DNA of 64,000 nucleotides from Chitinophagaceae bacterium (GTDB lineage: Bacteria > Bacteroidota > Bacteroidia > Chitinophagales > Chitinophagaceae). A program made the position numbers and the translations under genes. How positions within the stretch are numbered: the stretch's first letter is position 1; each line of letters starts with the position of its first letter. Shown here piece by piece: positions 17,121 to 26,283 of the stretch. The notes under the pieces were generated by a model. That model worked only from the letters and a program-made list of their open reading frames with translations, did not search any database and had not been told where the DNA came from. Where the stretch lies: positions 1-64,000 of the forward strand of contig JACMLY010000052.1 of assembly GCA_014379345.1 (NCBI GenBank), read 5' to 3'.

Positions 17121-17531
17121 TTATTTTTCACCAGCCAATTCCATGATCACTTTCCATTCTGCATCTGTCACCGGCTGAACGGATAGTCTTCCCAAACGCA
17201 CAAGGGCCATATCGGCTAAGCGTTTATCGGCTTTAATTTTTGTAAGTGGAACGGACTGCTTCAATTTTTTGTGCGGCTTAAGATCAACCACCACCCAGGC
17301 GTCTTCATCGGTTGATGGATCCTGGTATGCTTCTTTCGCTACTTTTGCAATGGCTACAATTTCCAATCCTTCATTACTATGATAAAAAAAGACCTCATCG
17401 TTTTTTTTCATCGCCTTTAGATGATTTCTTGCTGCATAATTTCTAACGCCATCCCATAAAGTAAGCTTGTCCTTTTCTAATTGCTCGTATGAATATGTAG
17501 AGGGTTCCGATTTGACCAGCCAGTATGCCAT
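17121..17531 (-). CDS. EVE-domain protein
   Basis: 136 residues, the full length of the EVE fold (PUA-like), which binds modified bases in DNA or RNA. Diagnostic segments are YWLVKSEPSTYSYEQL at the start, LWDGVRNYAARNHLKAMKKN and DEVFFYHSN, which build the base-binding pocket. No other domain is fused. The gene stands alone on this strand between the VWA lipoprotein and the fasciclin gene. Confidence 0.92.
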   Translation of the reverse strand: MAYWLVKSEPSTYSYEQLEKDKLTLWDGVRNYAARNHLKAMKKNDEVFFYHSNEGLEIVAIAKVAKEAYQDPSTDEDAWVVVDLKPHKKLKQSVPLTKIKADKRLADMALVRLGRLSVQPVTDAEWKVIMELAGEK

Positions 17532-17755
17532 GTTGAAACAGTTTAAGTTTTATTAGTATAATGTGAGTGAACTCTTCCACAAAAATTATAAAATATGAAG
17601 ATAATGAATACTGATACACACACTATCCCGTATATCAGGTCTTTTTTAAAGAAAATAAATCCAATGCGTTTGCGTATCCGTAGATGATGTCGTTAATGGC
17701 CGTTACGTGGTATTACAAGCTATTAAATTAATCATCTCAAAAATCAAAAAAAGTT

Positions 17756-18313
17756 ATGAAATCAGTTAGAAATTTTGCAATGCTTATTGCAACTTCTTTT
17801 TTATTAAATGTTGCCAATGCCCAGGAAAAAACTGTTGAAGTAGGTGGCGCAGCGATGTATCCTTCAAAAAATATTGTTGAAAATGCAGTTAATTCAAAAG
17901 ATCACACAACCCTGGTTGCTGCAGTAAAAGCTGCTGGTCTTGTTGAAACCTTACAAAGCGCTGGTCCTTTTACTGTTTTTGCACCTACCAATGCGGCATT
18001 TGACATGTTGCCTAAAGGAACTGTAGAAACTCTACTGAAACCTGAAAACAAATCGATGCTCACAGGGGTTTTAACCTATCATGTTGTTGCCGGTCGTATC
18101 GATGCAAAAGAACTTGTGAGACTTATTAAAGAAGGAAACGGCAAGGCAGAATTAAATACAGTTGCAGGTGGAAAGCTGTGGGCCTCCATGAAAGGAAACA
18201 AAGTAGTCCTTATGGATGAGAAAGGTGGGGCTGCAACAGTTACAATTAAAGACGTTTACCAGAGTAATGGAGTTATTCATGTGATTGATCATGTGGTGTT
18301 ACCCAAGAGCTAA
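17756..18313 (+). CDS. Exported fasciclin-domain protein
   Basis: 185 residues: a signal peptide (cleavage after NAQ near residue 22) and one FAS1 domain from about 40 to 183. The H1 motif reads FTVFAPTNAAFDMLP and the H2 motif GVIHVIDHVVLP. FAS1 domains mediate adhesion and matrix contacts. The gene is probably monocistronic with a hairpin just after it. Two exported ferritin-like genes follow on the same strand. Confidence 0.93.
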   Translation: MKSVRNFAMLIATSFLLNVANAQEKTVEVGGAAMYPSKNIVENAVNSKDHTTLVAAVKAAGLVETLQSAGPFTVFAPTNAAFDMLPKGTVETLLKPENKSMLTGVLTYHVVAGRIDAKELVRLIKEGNGKAELNTVAGGKLWASMKGNKVVLMDEKGGAATVTIKDVYQSNGVIHVIDHVVLPKS

Positions 18314-18321
18314 GGCTCACC

Positions 18322-18348
18322 GAAGGCTGGCTTCTGCCGGCCTTCTTT
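18322..18348 (+). terminator. Probable terminator of the fasciclin gene
   Basis: A 10-bp stem, GAAGGCTGGC/GCCGGCCTTC (one T-G pair), with loop TTCT. Only three T follow, so it is a weak terminator by sequence. Confidence 0.55.
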
Positions 18349-18600
18349 ACTTAGATTGCTCGATAGATTTCTCTTTTATGAGGACTTATTCTACATTCTT
18401 TAAAATAATTCCAGAGCGCGTTTAATGTTTTTCATATCTATCACCAGTATATTTCAACAGGTGGGATTGTTTACGCAGGCATAATTATTTACTATGGTGA
18501 TAAAATGATTTCTGTACTCAATCCCTCGCTATATATTAAAACTCAACCCCAGCCTGGCATTTACCATACAAATCCATTTTAACACAGCTAAAATTAAATT

Positions 18601-19299
18601 ATGAAACAAAAGCAGTTGGCAGATTCTCCACATGACAAAAGGGGAGACAACATTGTGCGAAACATGCAACGAAGAAAATTCTTTTCACAAGCTGCGGGTC
18701 TTGCTTCTATCGCTGCCTTTGCAGCAGCATGCGACAAGGATGATAATAATAACTCCGGTGGCGTGGATCTGGGCAGCGGTGACTTTGGTATTTTAAATTA
18801 TGCGTATGCTCTTGAACAGTTAGAGGCGGCATTTTATACTCAGGTAGTAGCGACTCCATATTCCGGCATGAGCGCAGTAGAACTTACTTTCATGACGGAT
18901 ATACGCAATCATGAAATTGCCCACCGCGAGTTTTTCAAAGCAGCTTTAGGTGGTATGGCAATACAGGCACTTGAGGTTGATTTTTCCACTATCAACTTTA
19001 CCAACCGCGATAGCGTTTTGGCGACGGCTAAGGCTTTTGAGGACTTAGGCGTTACTGCATATGACGGTGCTGGGTATTTGATAAAAGATGCAAATTACCT
19101 TTTGCTTGCCGGAAAAATCGTTTCGGTTGAAGCCCGGCATGCTGCTCTGATAAGGGAATTGATTGCCGCTAATACCTTTTTGGGCGATCAGGTTGATAGC
19201 AATTCTGTAAATCTGGCCCGTACTCCGGATGAAGTATTAAGTATTGCAGGAACCTACATTAAGACAAAAATCAACGCAAGTAATTTACCAAAAGGCTAA
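18601..19299 (+). CDS. Exported ferritin-like protein 1
   Basis: 232 residues. A twin-arginine-type leader, RRKFFSQAAG, then a hydrophobic stretch ending AAAC, points to Tat export and perhaps lipidation. The mature part is a four-helix ferritin-like domain: ALEQLEAAFYT, IRNHEIAHREFFKAAL and SVEARHAALIREL carry the Glu and ExxH ligands expected for a di-iron centre. The upstream in-frame ATG at 18601 adds a long N-region, and an inner ATG (MQRRKFF) is also possible. It is followed 10 bp later by a paralogue, so they are co-transcribed. The family is often called dessication-related or ferritin_2; the substrate is unknown. Confidence 0.85.
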   Translation: MKQKQLADSPHDKRGDNIVRNMQRRKFFSQAAGLASIAAFAAACDKDDNNNSGGVDLGSGDFGILNYAYALEQLEAAFYTQVVATPYSGMSAVELTFMTDIRNHEIAHREFFKAALGGMAIQALEVDFSTINFTNRDSVLATAKAFEDLGVTAYDGAGYLIKDANYLLLAGKIVSVEARHAALIRELIAANTFLGDQVDSNSVNLARTPDEVLSIAGTYIKTKINASNLPKG

Positions 19300-19309
19300 A
19301 CTTTAAATT

Positions 19310-20155
19310 ATGAACATTATAACCATATTAGAAGATATAGAAAAAGTAGATGGAGAAGTCTATGAGCGCTTAAATCCTCGCAGAAAAGCGATGAAGGAAT
19401 TTTTCAGTTTTGGATCTAAGGCCGCTCTCACTGCCATACCATTTGGACTTGGTGCTATGCTGAACAAAGCATACGGACAATCTGTTCCGGCAGGTGTTAT
19501 TAACGTATTGCAATATGCGCTGACGCTCGAGCATTTTGAATACCGCTTTTATGAAAGAGGCGCCACCCTGGCTCCCATCCCTGCAGGTGCTGAAAAAATG
19601 GCCATTGAAATGATCCGTGACAGCGAAAAAAAGCATGTTGACTTTTTAAAAACGGTGATTACCGCCGCGGGTGCCACACCCGTTGCAGAAAAAGCCGCTT
19701 ATGACTTTACAGCTATGGGAACTTTTCCTACTGTTTTTACCAGCTACGCGACGTTTCTGGCGGTAGCACAGGTGTTAGAAGACACCGGCGTTAGGGCGTA
19801 TAAAGGAAGAGCAGGTGAGTTACTAGGTCAAAAGGTATACCTGACGGCCGCATTAGGCATTCATGCAATTGAAGCGCGGCATGCTGCAAAAATCCGGTAC
19901 ATGCGCAGAGTGAATGGCCAGGCGCCTGATATAAAGCCCTATATAACCGGCGGAAACGACACTGGAATTGCTGCTGTCAACGCCAATTACGGTGGAGCAA
20001 CGCCTGAAAGTAATGTAAACCAGGCTGGAGTCACTATTACAAATCTTGCGGGAGTAGGTGGAAATATCTCTGTAAGTTCTGCAACAGAGGCTTTTGATGA
20101 ACCGTTGACTGCTGCAGAAGTGCTTGCACTTGTTGCTCCTTTTGGAGTATCTTAA
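19310..20155 (+). CDS. Exported ferritin-like protein 2
   Basis: 281 residues. An Arg-Arg leader (NPRRKAMKEFFSFGSKAAL) is followed by a hydrophobic segment ending in KAYGQS, again Tat-like. The ferritin-like helices include ALTLEHFEYRFYERG, IRDSEKKHVDFLKTV and IHAIEARHAAKIRYMR, with the Glu/ExxH pattern of a di-iron site. A Gly/Asn-rich tail follows residue 210. It forms an operon with the previous paralogue (10-bp gap), and a strong terminator ends it at 20179. Folded export through Tat would fit a cofactor loaded in the cytoplasm. Confidence 0.85.
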   Translation: MNIITILEDIEKVDGEVYERLNPRRKAMKEFFSFGSKAALTAIPFGLGAMLNKAYGQSVPAGVINVLQYALTLEHFEYRFYERGATLAPIPAGAEKMAIEMIRDSEKKHVDFLKTVITAAGATPVAEKAAYDFTAMGTFPTVFTSYATFLAVAQVLEDTGVRAYKGRAGELLGQKVYLTAALGIHAIEARHAAKIRYMRRVNGQAPDIKPYITGGNDTGIAAVNANYGGATPESNVNQAGVTITNLAGVGGNISVSSATEAFDEPLTAAEVLALVAPFGVS

Positions 20156-20178
20156 TACATTGCTAAAGATCTATATGA

Positions 20179-20206
20179 CCACCTCAGCATGCTGAGGTGG
20201 TTTTTT
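20179..20206 (+). terminator. Rho-independent terminator
   Basis: CCACCTCAGCATGCTGAGGTGG is a full palindrome followed by six T. It ends the ferritin-like operon. Confidence 0.9.
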
Positions 20207-20406
20207 ATTGTCCTTATTTATTCATTTAAACAGGTGACTTTGCCGAGACGAAGTACCCTTCACCTTTAGTTATTAACTTCTACTTATAGACATACAACCG
20301 ATCAGTGGTCTGCAAGGTAATGCTGGTTTACTTGTTGCGCATAAAGGTATGATTCAAACTAAGGTTCAAAAAATACATCCTTAACCTATTTTTTTAAAAA
20401 GGTGCC

Positions 20407-20870
20407 TCTTCTAGTAGCAGCTCCAGTTCTACGCTTGTAATTTTTTTCATCGCGAGTTCTCTTGCCTTACAAAACACCAAAACTACTGATGAGCCTTTTA
20501 CATTTGAGAGTTATTACAAAGTAAGATGGGGTTATTCGCAGGAATTTATAACCTATGGATGGCCAATCATTATCCTTTACAAAAAAAGGCAATGGAAAAC
20601 GGAGATATAATCAGTATAGTAGCCGAAAAACCAAAAGTACACAGGGAATAGAAACCCGTTGGATTTTAAAGTAACAATTGTTTATAAAATGCAGATCTCA
20701 CTGTAGACCATACCCGTACAGATGCATACAAAAAACAACTCTATCCTGACCTGAATAAACTGGCTAAGATAAACAAAATTGTTTCATCTTATTGCTTGCC
20801 CATTGGGATGCACTTACTGAAAAATCGCACTCAAGTAAGCAGGTATTAGGTCAGCCTGGTTTGAATCACA
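20407..20870 (+). pseudogene. Decayed gene for a small exported protein
   Basis: No single frame is open, but coding-like segments follow one another in different frames: FESYYKVRWGYSQEFI (from about 20500), then after a +1 shift near 20551 MENGDIISIVAEKPKVH, then after a missing base near 20661 a DFKVTIVYK piece, then DAYKKQLYPDLNKLAK, then after another shift LLLAHWDALTEKSHSSKQ. A hydrophobic leader (LVIFFIASSLAL) precedes them and no start ATG is left. At least three frameshifts make this a dead gene. The pattern resembles an unnamed secreted protein family of Bacteroidota of about 150 residues. It fills most of the 800-bp gap before the TonB receptor. Confidence 0.65.
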
Positions 20871-20964
20871 TTATATCAAATTCCGGAAACCTGATAAAAA
20901 AGTCGGCCATATAATTTCGTGAAGCCATTAATGTAAATCAGGGCTTCACAAAGAAACACAAATC

Positions 20965-23241
20965 TTAAAAGAATAATGTAAAACTAGCTCTTGCAAAAAA
21001 AGGAGTACCTGGTGTAAAGTGAATTTCTGAAACAGGTGCTGGTTCATTTTGTAATCTGCTTTCAGTATCAAACTGTGTCTCTTTCCATTTTGTATCAAAC
21101 AAGTTTTGTATAGCTAACCCGGCCTCCCACCTTTTCTTTGTATAGTTAATTGCTGCATCCACAACAAAATAGCCTTCTGCAATTACTGATTTATCCTCGT
21201 TTGCTGGTCTATCATCCATAAACCGGTACCGCAGGCTACCGTTCCATCCGGATTCTTTTCTGTAAGTAAATCCGCCTACACTGGTAAAACGAGGCGCCAA
21301 CGGCAAATAATTTTCTCCTTTAGCAACGTCTATTGCTCTCGGATTGGCGATGCTTATATCTGCATCAGCAAATAAGTTTTTAACCACTTCATATCTTGCA
21401 GAAAGGTCAAATCCGAATCTTCTTGTTTTTCCTCCCGGTTCTACAACACCTTCATCACCCACATACACAAACTCCTGGGAAAGCCATAAATACCATAACG
21501 CTGATTGGAGCACCAGCTTATTACCTACTTTGAAAATACCGCCTAAATCTGTTCCATAAGCGGGTGGTAATACTTTCCTTCGATTCTGTTGTACTGCTAC
21601 TCTTGTATCGTTGCTATGAAAGCCCCTGCCATTGTATAAATACAATTCCACTTTATTGTTTACACGGTAATTAAAATTTAGTTTGGGACTAAGAATCGTT
21701 GAATTTGACTTTGATGTCTGAGAAGCCAGTTTATCGTTATACTGGTTGGTGAAAAAATCAGCCCTCAGGGCGCCGGTAACATCAAGATTTTTTGAAAGAG
21801 ACAATCGCTGTGCCCAATACACACCTGCATTCAATTCCATGATGTCCCCACGCATAATCTCATTTGTGTTTATAACTCTATTCCGCGTACGGGTTAATTC
21901 GATATCCTTAACATCATCATATCTTACCTGGATGCCAGTCTTTGTTTCAGTCAGAATCGTACCTAAAAAAAACTCCTTTTGAAAAGAACCGTTGTACCCC
22001 ACTATATTCCTGTTTTCCTTTTGGCGTATCTGGTCACCGTTTACAGGATCTTCTTTAAAGAAAGTAAAGTTGGAATATAATTCAAATTTGTACTTGCTGT
22101 AATAAATTTGATTACGAAGTATAGCGCCATTAGTAAGATTGCTCAGTAGTTCTATATTTGCATTATACCTTGAAGTTTCGCCGCCTTCTGTATTATCTAT
22201 TGCACCGTAAAAACCCACTGTCCCACTTTCCACAGCCCTATCCGGTATTTGGCCTGAAGCATTCCATTTGCTGGTAAACCCTGTTACTGTTGCAGATAAT
22301 GTGCTTGCATTACTAATACTGCCATGATATTTCAGTATGCCGTTAAAGCGGCTGAAGTCCTGTGGGCTTTCAAAAAATCCTTTGGTGAATGACCCCTCCC
22401 CTGCAAAATACAGACTTTGATCTCTCCTATCACCTTTGGGCTTTATCAGATTCAGGCCCGCAATTCCACGGAAAGTGCTAAATTGCCCGCCCTCAACTTT
22501 TAGAAAATTATTTTCTAAATAATCTTTTGTTTTAAACTCAACAAAACCAGCAGTTGTAAAATTTCCTTTATCAGCAAAATACGGTCCTTTATTGAAGTTC
22601 ACTTTATCTATCAATTCAGGTATCACAAAATGCAAATCTGCATAACCTTGCCCGTGTGCATGGCTTACCATATTAACAGGCATCCCATCAACGGATATAT
22701 TGATATCCGTGCCGTGATCGATGTCAAATCCTCTTAGAAATATTTGTTCTGCTTTACCACCTCCGGCATGTTGACCGATAAATAAGCCAGGAACCATGCG
22801 TAGTACTTCTTGCGAATTATTAATTGGCCGCAAATGTATATCCAAATCACTAATGGTTTTGAACACACCATTGTTTGCCGTTGCCCTGACTGTAACCTCC
22901 TTTAAACTGGACACTTTGGCGTCAAGGTAAATTATAGACGGCTTCTCAGAACCTGATATCATCGCTACTTCTATTATCTTTGGTTCAAATCCAATACGTG
23001 TTAAATACAATTTGTTAATTGACGGTGATAAATTTTTTAAACTGACAAAGCCATTTTCATCGGCAGTCGCATTAAAACTTAAATCTTCACTTTGAATAAA
23101 AGCATCCTGAACAGGTACTTTAGTTTCTGCGTTTACAATATAAATTCCTTTGAGATTATTTTGGGAATAAACAAGGGTTGATGAAAAAAGGAAAAGAAAT
23201 AGCAATAATAAATAGCTCGATTTTTTTGTATACGCACACAT
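20965..23241 (-). CDS. TonB-dependent receptor, probably for a metal or metal chelate
   Basis: 758 residues. Signal peptide (to about residue 26), a carboxypeptidase-regulatory-like beta domain (about 30-110), a plug domain with FLRGFDIDHGTDINISVDG and VSHAHGQGYADLHFVIPEL near 170-215, and a C-terminal 22-strand barrel ending in ARASFTLFF, with the terminal aromatic needed for outer-membrane insertion. Such receptors import substrates using TonB energy. The histidine-rich plug loop and the neighbouring His-rich exported protein and DUF305 gene suggest a metal, possibly copper or zinc. This is inference from context. It is shorter than SusC proteins and has no SusD partner here. Confidence 0.88.
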   Translation of the reverse strand: MCAYTKKSSYLLLLFLFLFSSTLVYSQNNLKGIYIVNAETKVPVQDAFIQSEDLSFNATADENGFVSLKNLSPSINKLYLTRIGFEPKIIEVAMISGSEKPSIIYLDAKVSSLKEVTVRATANNGVFKTISDLDIHLRPINNSQEVLRMVPGLFIGQHAGGGKAEQIFLRGFDIDHGTDINISVDGMPVNMVSHAHGQGYADLHFVIPELIDKVNFNKGPYFADKGNFTTAGFVEFKTKDYLENNFLKVEGGQFSTFRGIAGLNLIKPKGDRRDQSLYFAGEGSFTKGFFESPQDFSRFNGILKYHGSISNASTLSATVTGFTSKWNASGQIPDRAVESGTVGFYGAIDNTEGGETSRYNANIELLSNLTNGAILRNQIYYSKYKFELYSNFTFFKEDPVNGDQIRQKENRNIVGYNGSFQKEFFLGTILTETKTGIQVRYDDVKDIELTRTRNRVINTNEIMRGDIMELNAGVYWAQRLSLSKNLDVTGALRADFFTNQYNDKLASQTSKSNSTILSPKLNFNYRVNNKVELYLYNGRGFHSNDTRVAVQQNRRKVLPPAYGTDLGGIFKVGNKLVLQSALWYLWLSQEFVYVGDEGVVEPGGKTRRFGFDLSARYEVVKNLFADADISIANPRAIDVAKGENYLPLAPRFTSVGGFTYRKESGWNGSLRYRFMDDRPANEDKSVIAEGYFVVDAAINYTKKRWEAGLAIQNLFDTKWKETQFDTESRLQNEPAPVSEIHFTPGTPFFARASFTLFF

Positions 23242-23514
23242 AACAAAAATTTGAAGTAATTATAACCATCTTACTCACTTAGACCTATTTAGAAACTCAC
23301 ATTATTTGGAGAACAAGCGTTATAATAGGTTACTACTATTTTACAATCCCGGCACCAACAATTATAAAACCGGCGCAAAAATGACAAATTGCAGGAAAGT
23401 AAATAGTAGAATACCAGGTCTGACATTCTACTTTTTATTGAGATATGTCACCCGAGGCATACGCCTATTCTATTAAGTCACTTAAATAGTTCAAAGGATT
23501 AAGCATCAGTTTAA

Positions 23515-23880
23515 TCAAGCCAGCTTTGGAGGGGGACAATTAATCGCGAGAAAGGGATTTTGCAAACTACAGAGCTTGAAGAAATAGCTTTTAGCGTTAA
23601 CAAACTGATAGGCAAATTCAAAGTTGTTCTTTGCGAGAATATGTATTGATACCGAGTCGGTTGTTTTAAATGTTTGAGCATTTTTATCTTTGTCACTATC
23701 CTCAGCAAGTTCATTTATTTCAGTGTGCACATGAAGGTTTCCGGCATGATGATGAACAGTAGATAAATGTTCAACTTTCCAAAAGGCATGGGCAAGTGCA
23801 TCCTTCACTATTGGCAAAACAGGCTTGCATATAGCAATCATGTAGATCAAGAGAAGATAATGTGCACAAGCAAGTTTCAC
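23515..23880 (-). CDS. Small exported His-rich protein of the metal module
   Basis: 121 residues: a hydrophobic N-terminal segment (YLLLIYMIAICKPVLPIVKD), then a histidine-rich motif, HLSTVHHHAGNLHVHTE, around residues 38-54, an acidic stretch (LAEDSDKDKN) and a PPP tail. This layout is seen in small Bacteroidota proteins encoded next to metal-linked TonB receptors. I infer a periplasmic metal-binding role. It lies 273 bp upstream of the receptor on the same strand, with an unremarkable AT-rich gap between. Confidence 0.65.
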   Translation of the reverse strand: MKLACAHYLLLIYMIAICKPVLPIVKDALAHAFWKVEHLSTVHHHAGNLHVHTEINELAEDSDKDKNAQTFKTTDSVSIHILAKNNFEFAYQFVNAKSYFFKLCSLQNPFLAINCPPPKLA

Positions 23881-24087
23881 GTGATTACTAATTGTTTGGT
23901 TAATAGCTTAGCAATGAGCATAAATTGTTTACGTAAATTGGCTAAAAACAGATTTTAAACGTGTCGTCATTTTTGAATGAATTTTTATGAAATCAAATCG
24001 CGCGGTGAAATAAAAGACTGATCCTGTTGACTCTGTAAAAATGTCCGAAGCTTCGACGTGTGGAGAATTTATGGAATAAATAAATAA

Positions 24088-24792
24088 TTATTTCTTTAGC
24101 GCAGTTGAAGAAAGCCATTTTTGCAGTTCTGTAATCTCCCTATTGTCATCATCAATCATTTTCTTTGCCATCTTTTTCAATTCAGCATGATGGCCGTGAG
24201 AAAGTTCATTTTCTGATAACTTTACTGCATTTTGGTGATGTGCAATCATTAGCATTGCATAATCCTTGTTTATATCTCCCTGCATTGTAATAGTTTTCAT
24301 TTTATCCATCATAGCATTCATATTTTCTGAAAGTTCATTATGGTTACCTGCATCATGGCTATGATTCGGTTTTTCATCTTTCTTATGTTCTGCAGATGAT
24401 ATATCATGATTATTTAGAAATTTCTTAAGTTCTTCCAGCTCCGATGTATGGTCAGAAACCATGGTTTGAGCTATGGTTTTTATCTGCATATCAGATGCTT
24501 TAGATAAAGCTATTTCGCTTATATCAATTGCGCCCTGGTGATGTTCAATCATTAATGTCGCATAATCAAAATCAAAATCTTCCGTCATTTTCATTCCTTT
24601 CACTTGTTCAATCATTGCAGCTATAGGTACGGCTAACCCATCTTCCATTTTCTTCTCGTCTTTGCTACTATCCACCTTAAACGTGGTTAACGTATCATTT
24701 GTTTCCGGAACCCCAGAAGACTCATCATTGCAGGCAATAGAAATAGAAATAGCGCCCGCCACTGTTATAGCCAGCATTCGTTTTTTGCTCAT
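24088..24792 (-). CDS. DUF305 lipoprotein with two domain copies
   Basis: 234 residues. The signal ends in ISIAC near residue 21, a plausible lipobox. Two DUF305 (ferritin-like four-helix) repeats follow, each marked by a di-histidine motif: MIEHHQGAIDISEIAL near 82 and MIAHHQNAVKLSENEL near 185. A His/Asp-rich linker joins them. DUF305 genes often accompany copper-resistance systems, which together with the neighbours suggests metal handling at the cell surface. Start ATG at 24792. Confidence 0.88.
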   Translation of the reverse strand: MSKKRMLAITVAGAISISIACNDESSGVPETNDTLTTFKVDSSKDEKKMEDGLAVPIAAMIEQVKGMKMTEDFDFDYATLMIEHHQGAIDISEIALSKASDMQIKTIAQTMVSDHTSELEELKKFLNNHDISSAEHKKDEKPNHSHDAGNHNELSENMNAMMDKMKTITMQGDINKDYAMLMIAHHQNAVKLSENELSHGHHAELKKMAKKMIDDDNREITELQKWLSSTALKK

Positions 24793-24882
24793 GATTGTAC
24801 CATTTTTGATTTTAGAAAAATGCAGACAAGAAAGAATGATCCGCTAACATATGAAAATTTTAACTGCCACAGGGTGACTTGC

Positions 24883-24973
24883 CACGGATTACACGGATTA
24901 GCACGGATTATTCGCATTCATTAGCGTCCCCTAATTCGCGTCAATTAGCGTCCCATATTAGCGTCAATGAGCG
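24883..24973. repeat. CACGGATTA and ATTAGCGTC word repeat
   Basis: Three CACGGATTA units (24883-24910) run into about four degenerate ATTAGCGTC units up to 24973. The run ends three bases before the stop of the LutA-like gene. It is a one-sided member of the word-repeat class, without an obvious complementary arm. Confidence 0.85.
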
Positions 24974-24975
24974 TT

Positions 24976-25695
24976 CTACCAGCCGCTTGCCAGTACATCG
25001 GCAAGATGCATGGTCTGGAGTTTTGATCCCTTGTGTTTGATATAGCCGTCGATATGCATCAGGCATGAAAGATCTGTGGAGATAATACATTCAGCCCCGG
25101 TATTTCCAGCATGAACCAATTTCTGATCGGCCATACCTATGGAAATCGGTTCGAACTTCACGGCGAAGGTTCCGCCAAAACCGCAACAGGTTTCCACATC
25201 ATGCATCTCCACCAATTCCAGCCCTTTTACTTTTGAAAGTAATTTTCTTGGCTCCTTCTTAATATTGCATTCCCTGAGGCCTGCGCATGAATCATGGTAG
25301 GTAGCCCTGGTATGCAAGCTGGCGCCTACATCATCAACCTGTAAAACATTTACCAGGAATTCGGAAAATTCGAAAGTTCTCTTCTGGAGATCTTTTACAT
25401 CATTATGGCGTGAAGAATTATCAAACAATTTTGTATAATAGTTTCTTACAAAACCAACACAGGAAGCGCTGGGAGCTACAATGTATTCGGCACCGCTGAA
25501 ATCTTTAATGAATTTTAAACAAACATCCCTTGCATCGTCCCAAAAGCCGGCGTTGAATGCCGGTTGCCCGCAGCAGGTCTGATCAGTATTATACTGAACG
25601 GTACATCCTGCCTTTTCCAACACTTTTACCATGTTAAAAGCAGTTTGCGGGTAAAGCTGGTCGACAAAACAGGGTATAAAAAGTTGTATGTTCAT
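24976..25695 (-). CDS. LutA/YkgE-like iron-sulfur oxidoreductase subunit
   Basis: About 239 residues from the ATG giving MNIQLFIPCF. An ATG three codons upstream is less likely, since the family starts at this beta strand. Two CCG-type cysteine-rich domains are visible: CTVQYNTDQTCCGQPAFNAG near 35 and, further on, YHDSCAGLRECNIKKEPR with DVETCCGFGGTFAVKF near 170. LutA with LutB and LutC oxidises L-lactate to pyruvate. LutB and LutC are not in this window, so the pathway is inferred from the family. It follows ribH closely on the same strand. Confidence 0.85.
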   Translation of the reverse strand: MNIQLFIPCFVDQLYPQTAFNMVKVLEKAGCTVQYNTDQTCCGQPAFNAGFWDDARDVCLKFIKDFSGAEYIVAPSASCVGFVRNYYTKLFDNSSRHNDVKDLQKRTFEFSEFLVNVLQVDDVGASLHTRATYHDSCAGLRECNIKKEPRKLLSKVKGLELVEMHDVETCCGFGGTFAVKFEPISIGMADQKLVHAGNTGAECIISTDLSCLMHIDGYIKHKGSKLQTMHLADVLASGW

Positions 25696-25725
25696 ACTCA
25701 GCAACTCTTTTTACCAAGAGTGAGT

Positions 25726-26226
25726 TTATTTGTTAAATGAATTTTGCAGCGCAATCATTTTTAAGGCTGTGATGGCAGCCTCTTCTCCCTTATGCCCGTG
25801 TGCTCCTCCTATTCGCTCACTGGCCTGTTCCTGTGTATCTACCGTCAATATTCCAAAAATTGTGGGAACCGGCAATAAAAGATTCAATTGAACAATACCA
25901 TCGGTTACGCCTTTGCACACGTATTCAAAATGCGGGGTACCTCCACGCAATACGCATCCAAGTGCAATAAAAGCGAAGGGACGATGATCTTTATATTTAT
26001 TCAGATCCCAATACCTTTTAATGGCAAAGGCAATTTCGAAGGCACCCGGAACCGTAAGAACCCTGATATTTTTTATAGACTGCGATGCCAGGGTGCTTCT
26101 GCAACCTCTTTCCAGTTCATCCACAATGGCAGCATTCCATTCGGTACGTACAATAACGATACAGGCATTCGCGTCGGGAATGCCTGTATCTATCTGTAAT
26201 AATTTGCTATTGCTTACTTCTGCCAT
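25726..26226 (-). CDS. ribH: 6,7-dimethyl-8-ribityllumazine synthase
   Basis: 166 residues, the normal length. It condenses the pyrimidine and the four-carbon phosphate to lumazine, the penultimate step of riboflavin synthesis. RTEWNAAIVDELERG holds the N-terminal substrate site, TVPGAFEIAFAIKR the phosphate-side loop, ALGCVLRGGTPHFEYVC the core with the catalytic His, and FGILTVDTQEQASERIGG the C-terminal site. It follows the TPR anchor gene by 57 bp, and the LutA-like gene follows, so the three may be one transcript. Confidence 0.95.
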   Translation of the reverse strand: MAEVSNSKLLQIDTGIPDANACIVIVRTEWNAAIVDELERGCRSTLASQSIKNIRVLTVPGAFEIAFAIKRYWDLNKYKDHRPFAFIALGCVLRGGTPHFEYVCKGVTDGIVQLNLLLPVPTIFGILTVDTQEQASERIGGAHGHKGEEAAITALKMIALQNSFNK

Positions 26227-26283
26227 AGTTATGAAGGAACTTCAACTCCGTTTTGATCTGTCACCACCACCTGAACGATTGTC

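Noticed and set aside
23283-23330. ACCTATT/AATAGGT inverted repeat upstream of the TonB receptor as a metal-regulator site
   Set aside because: Seven-base arms 34 bp apart are expected by chance in AT-rich DNA, and they do not match Fur or Zur boxes.
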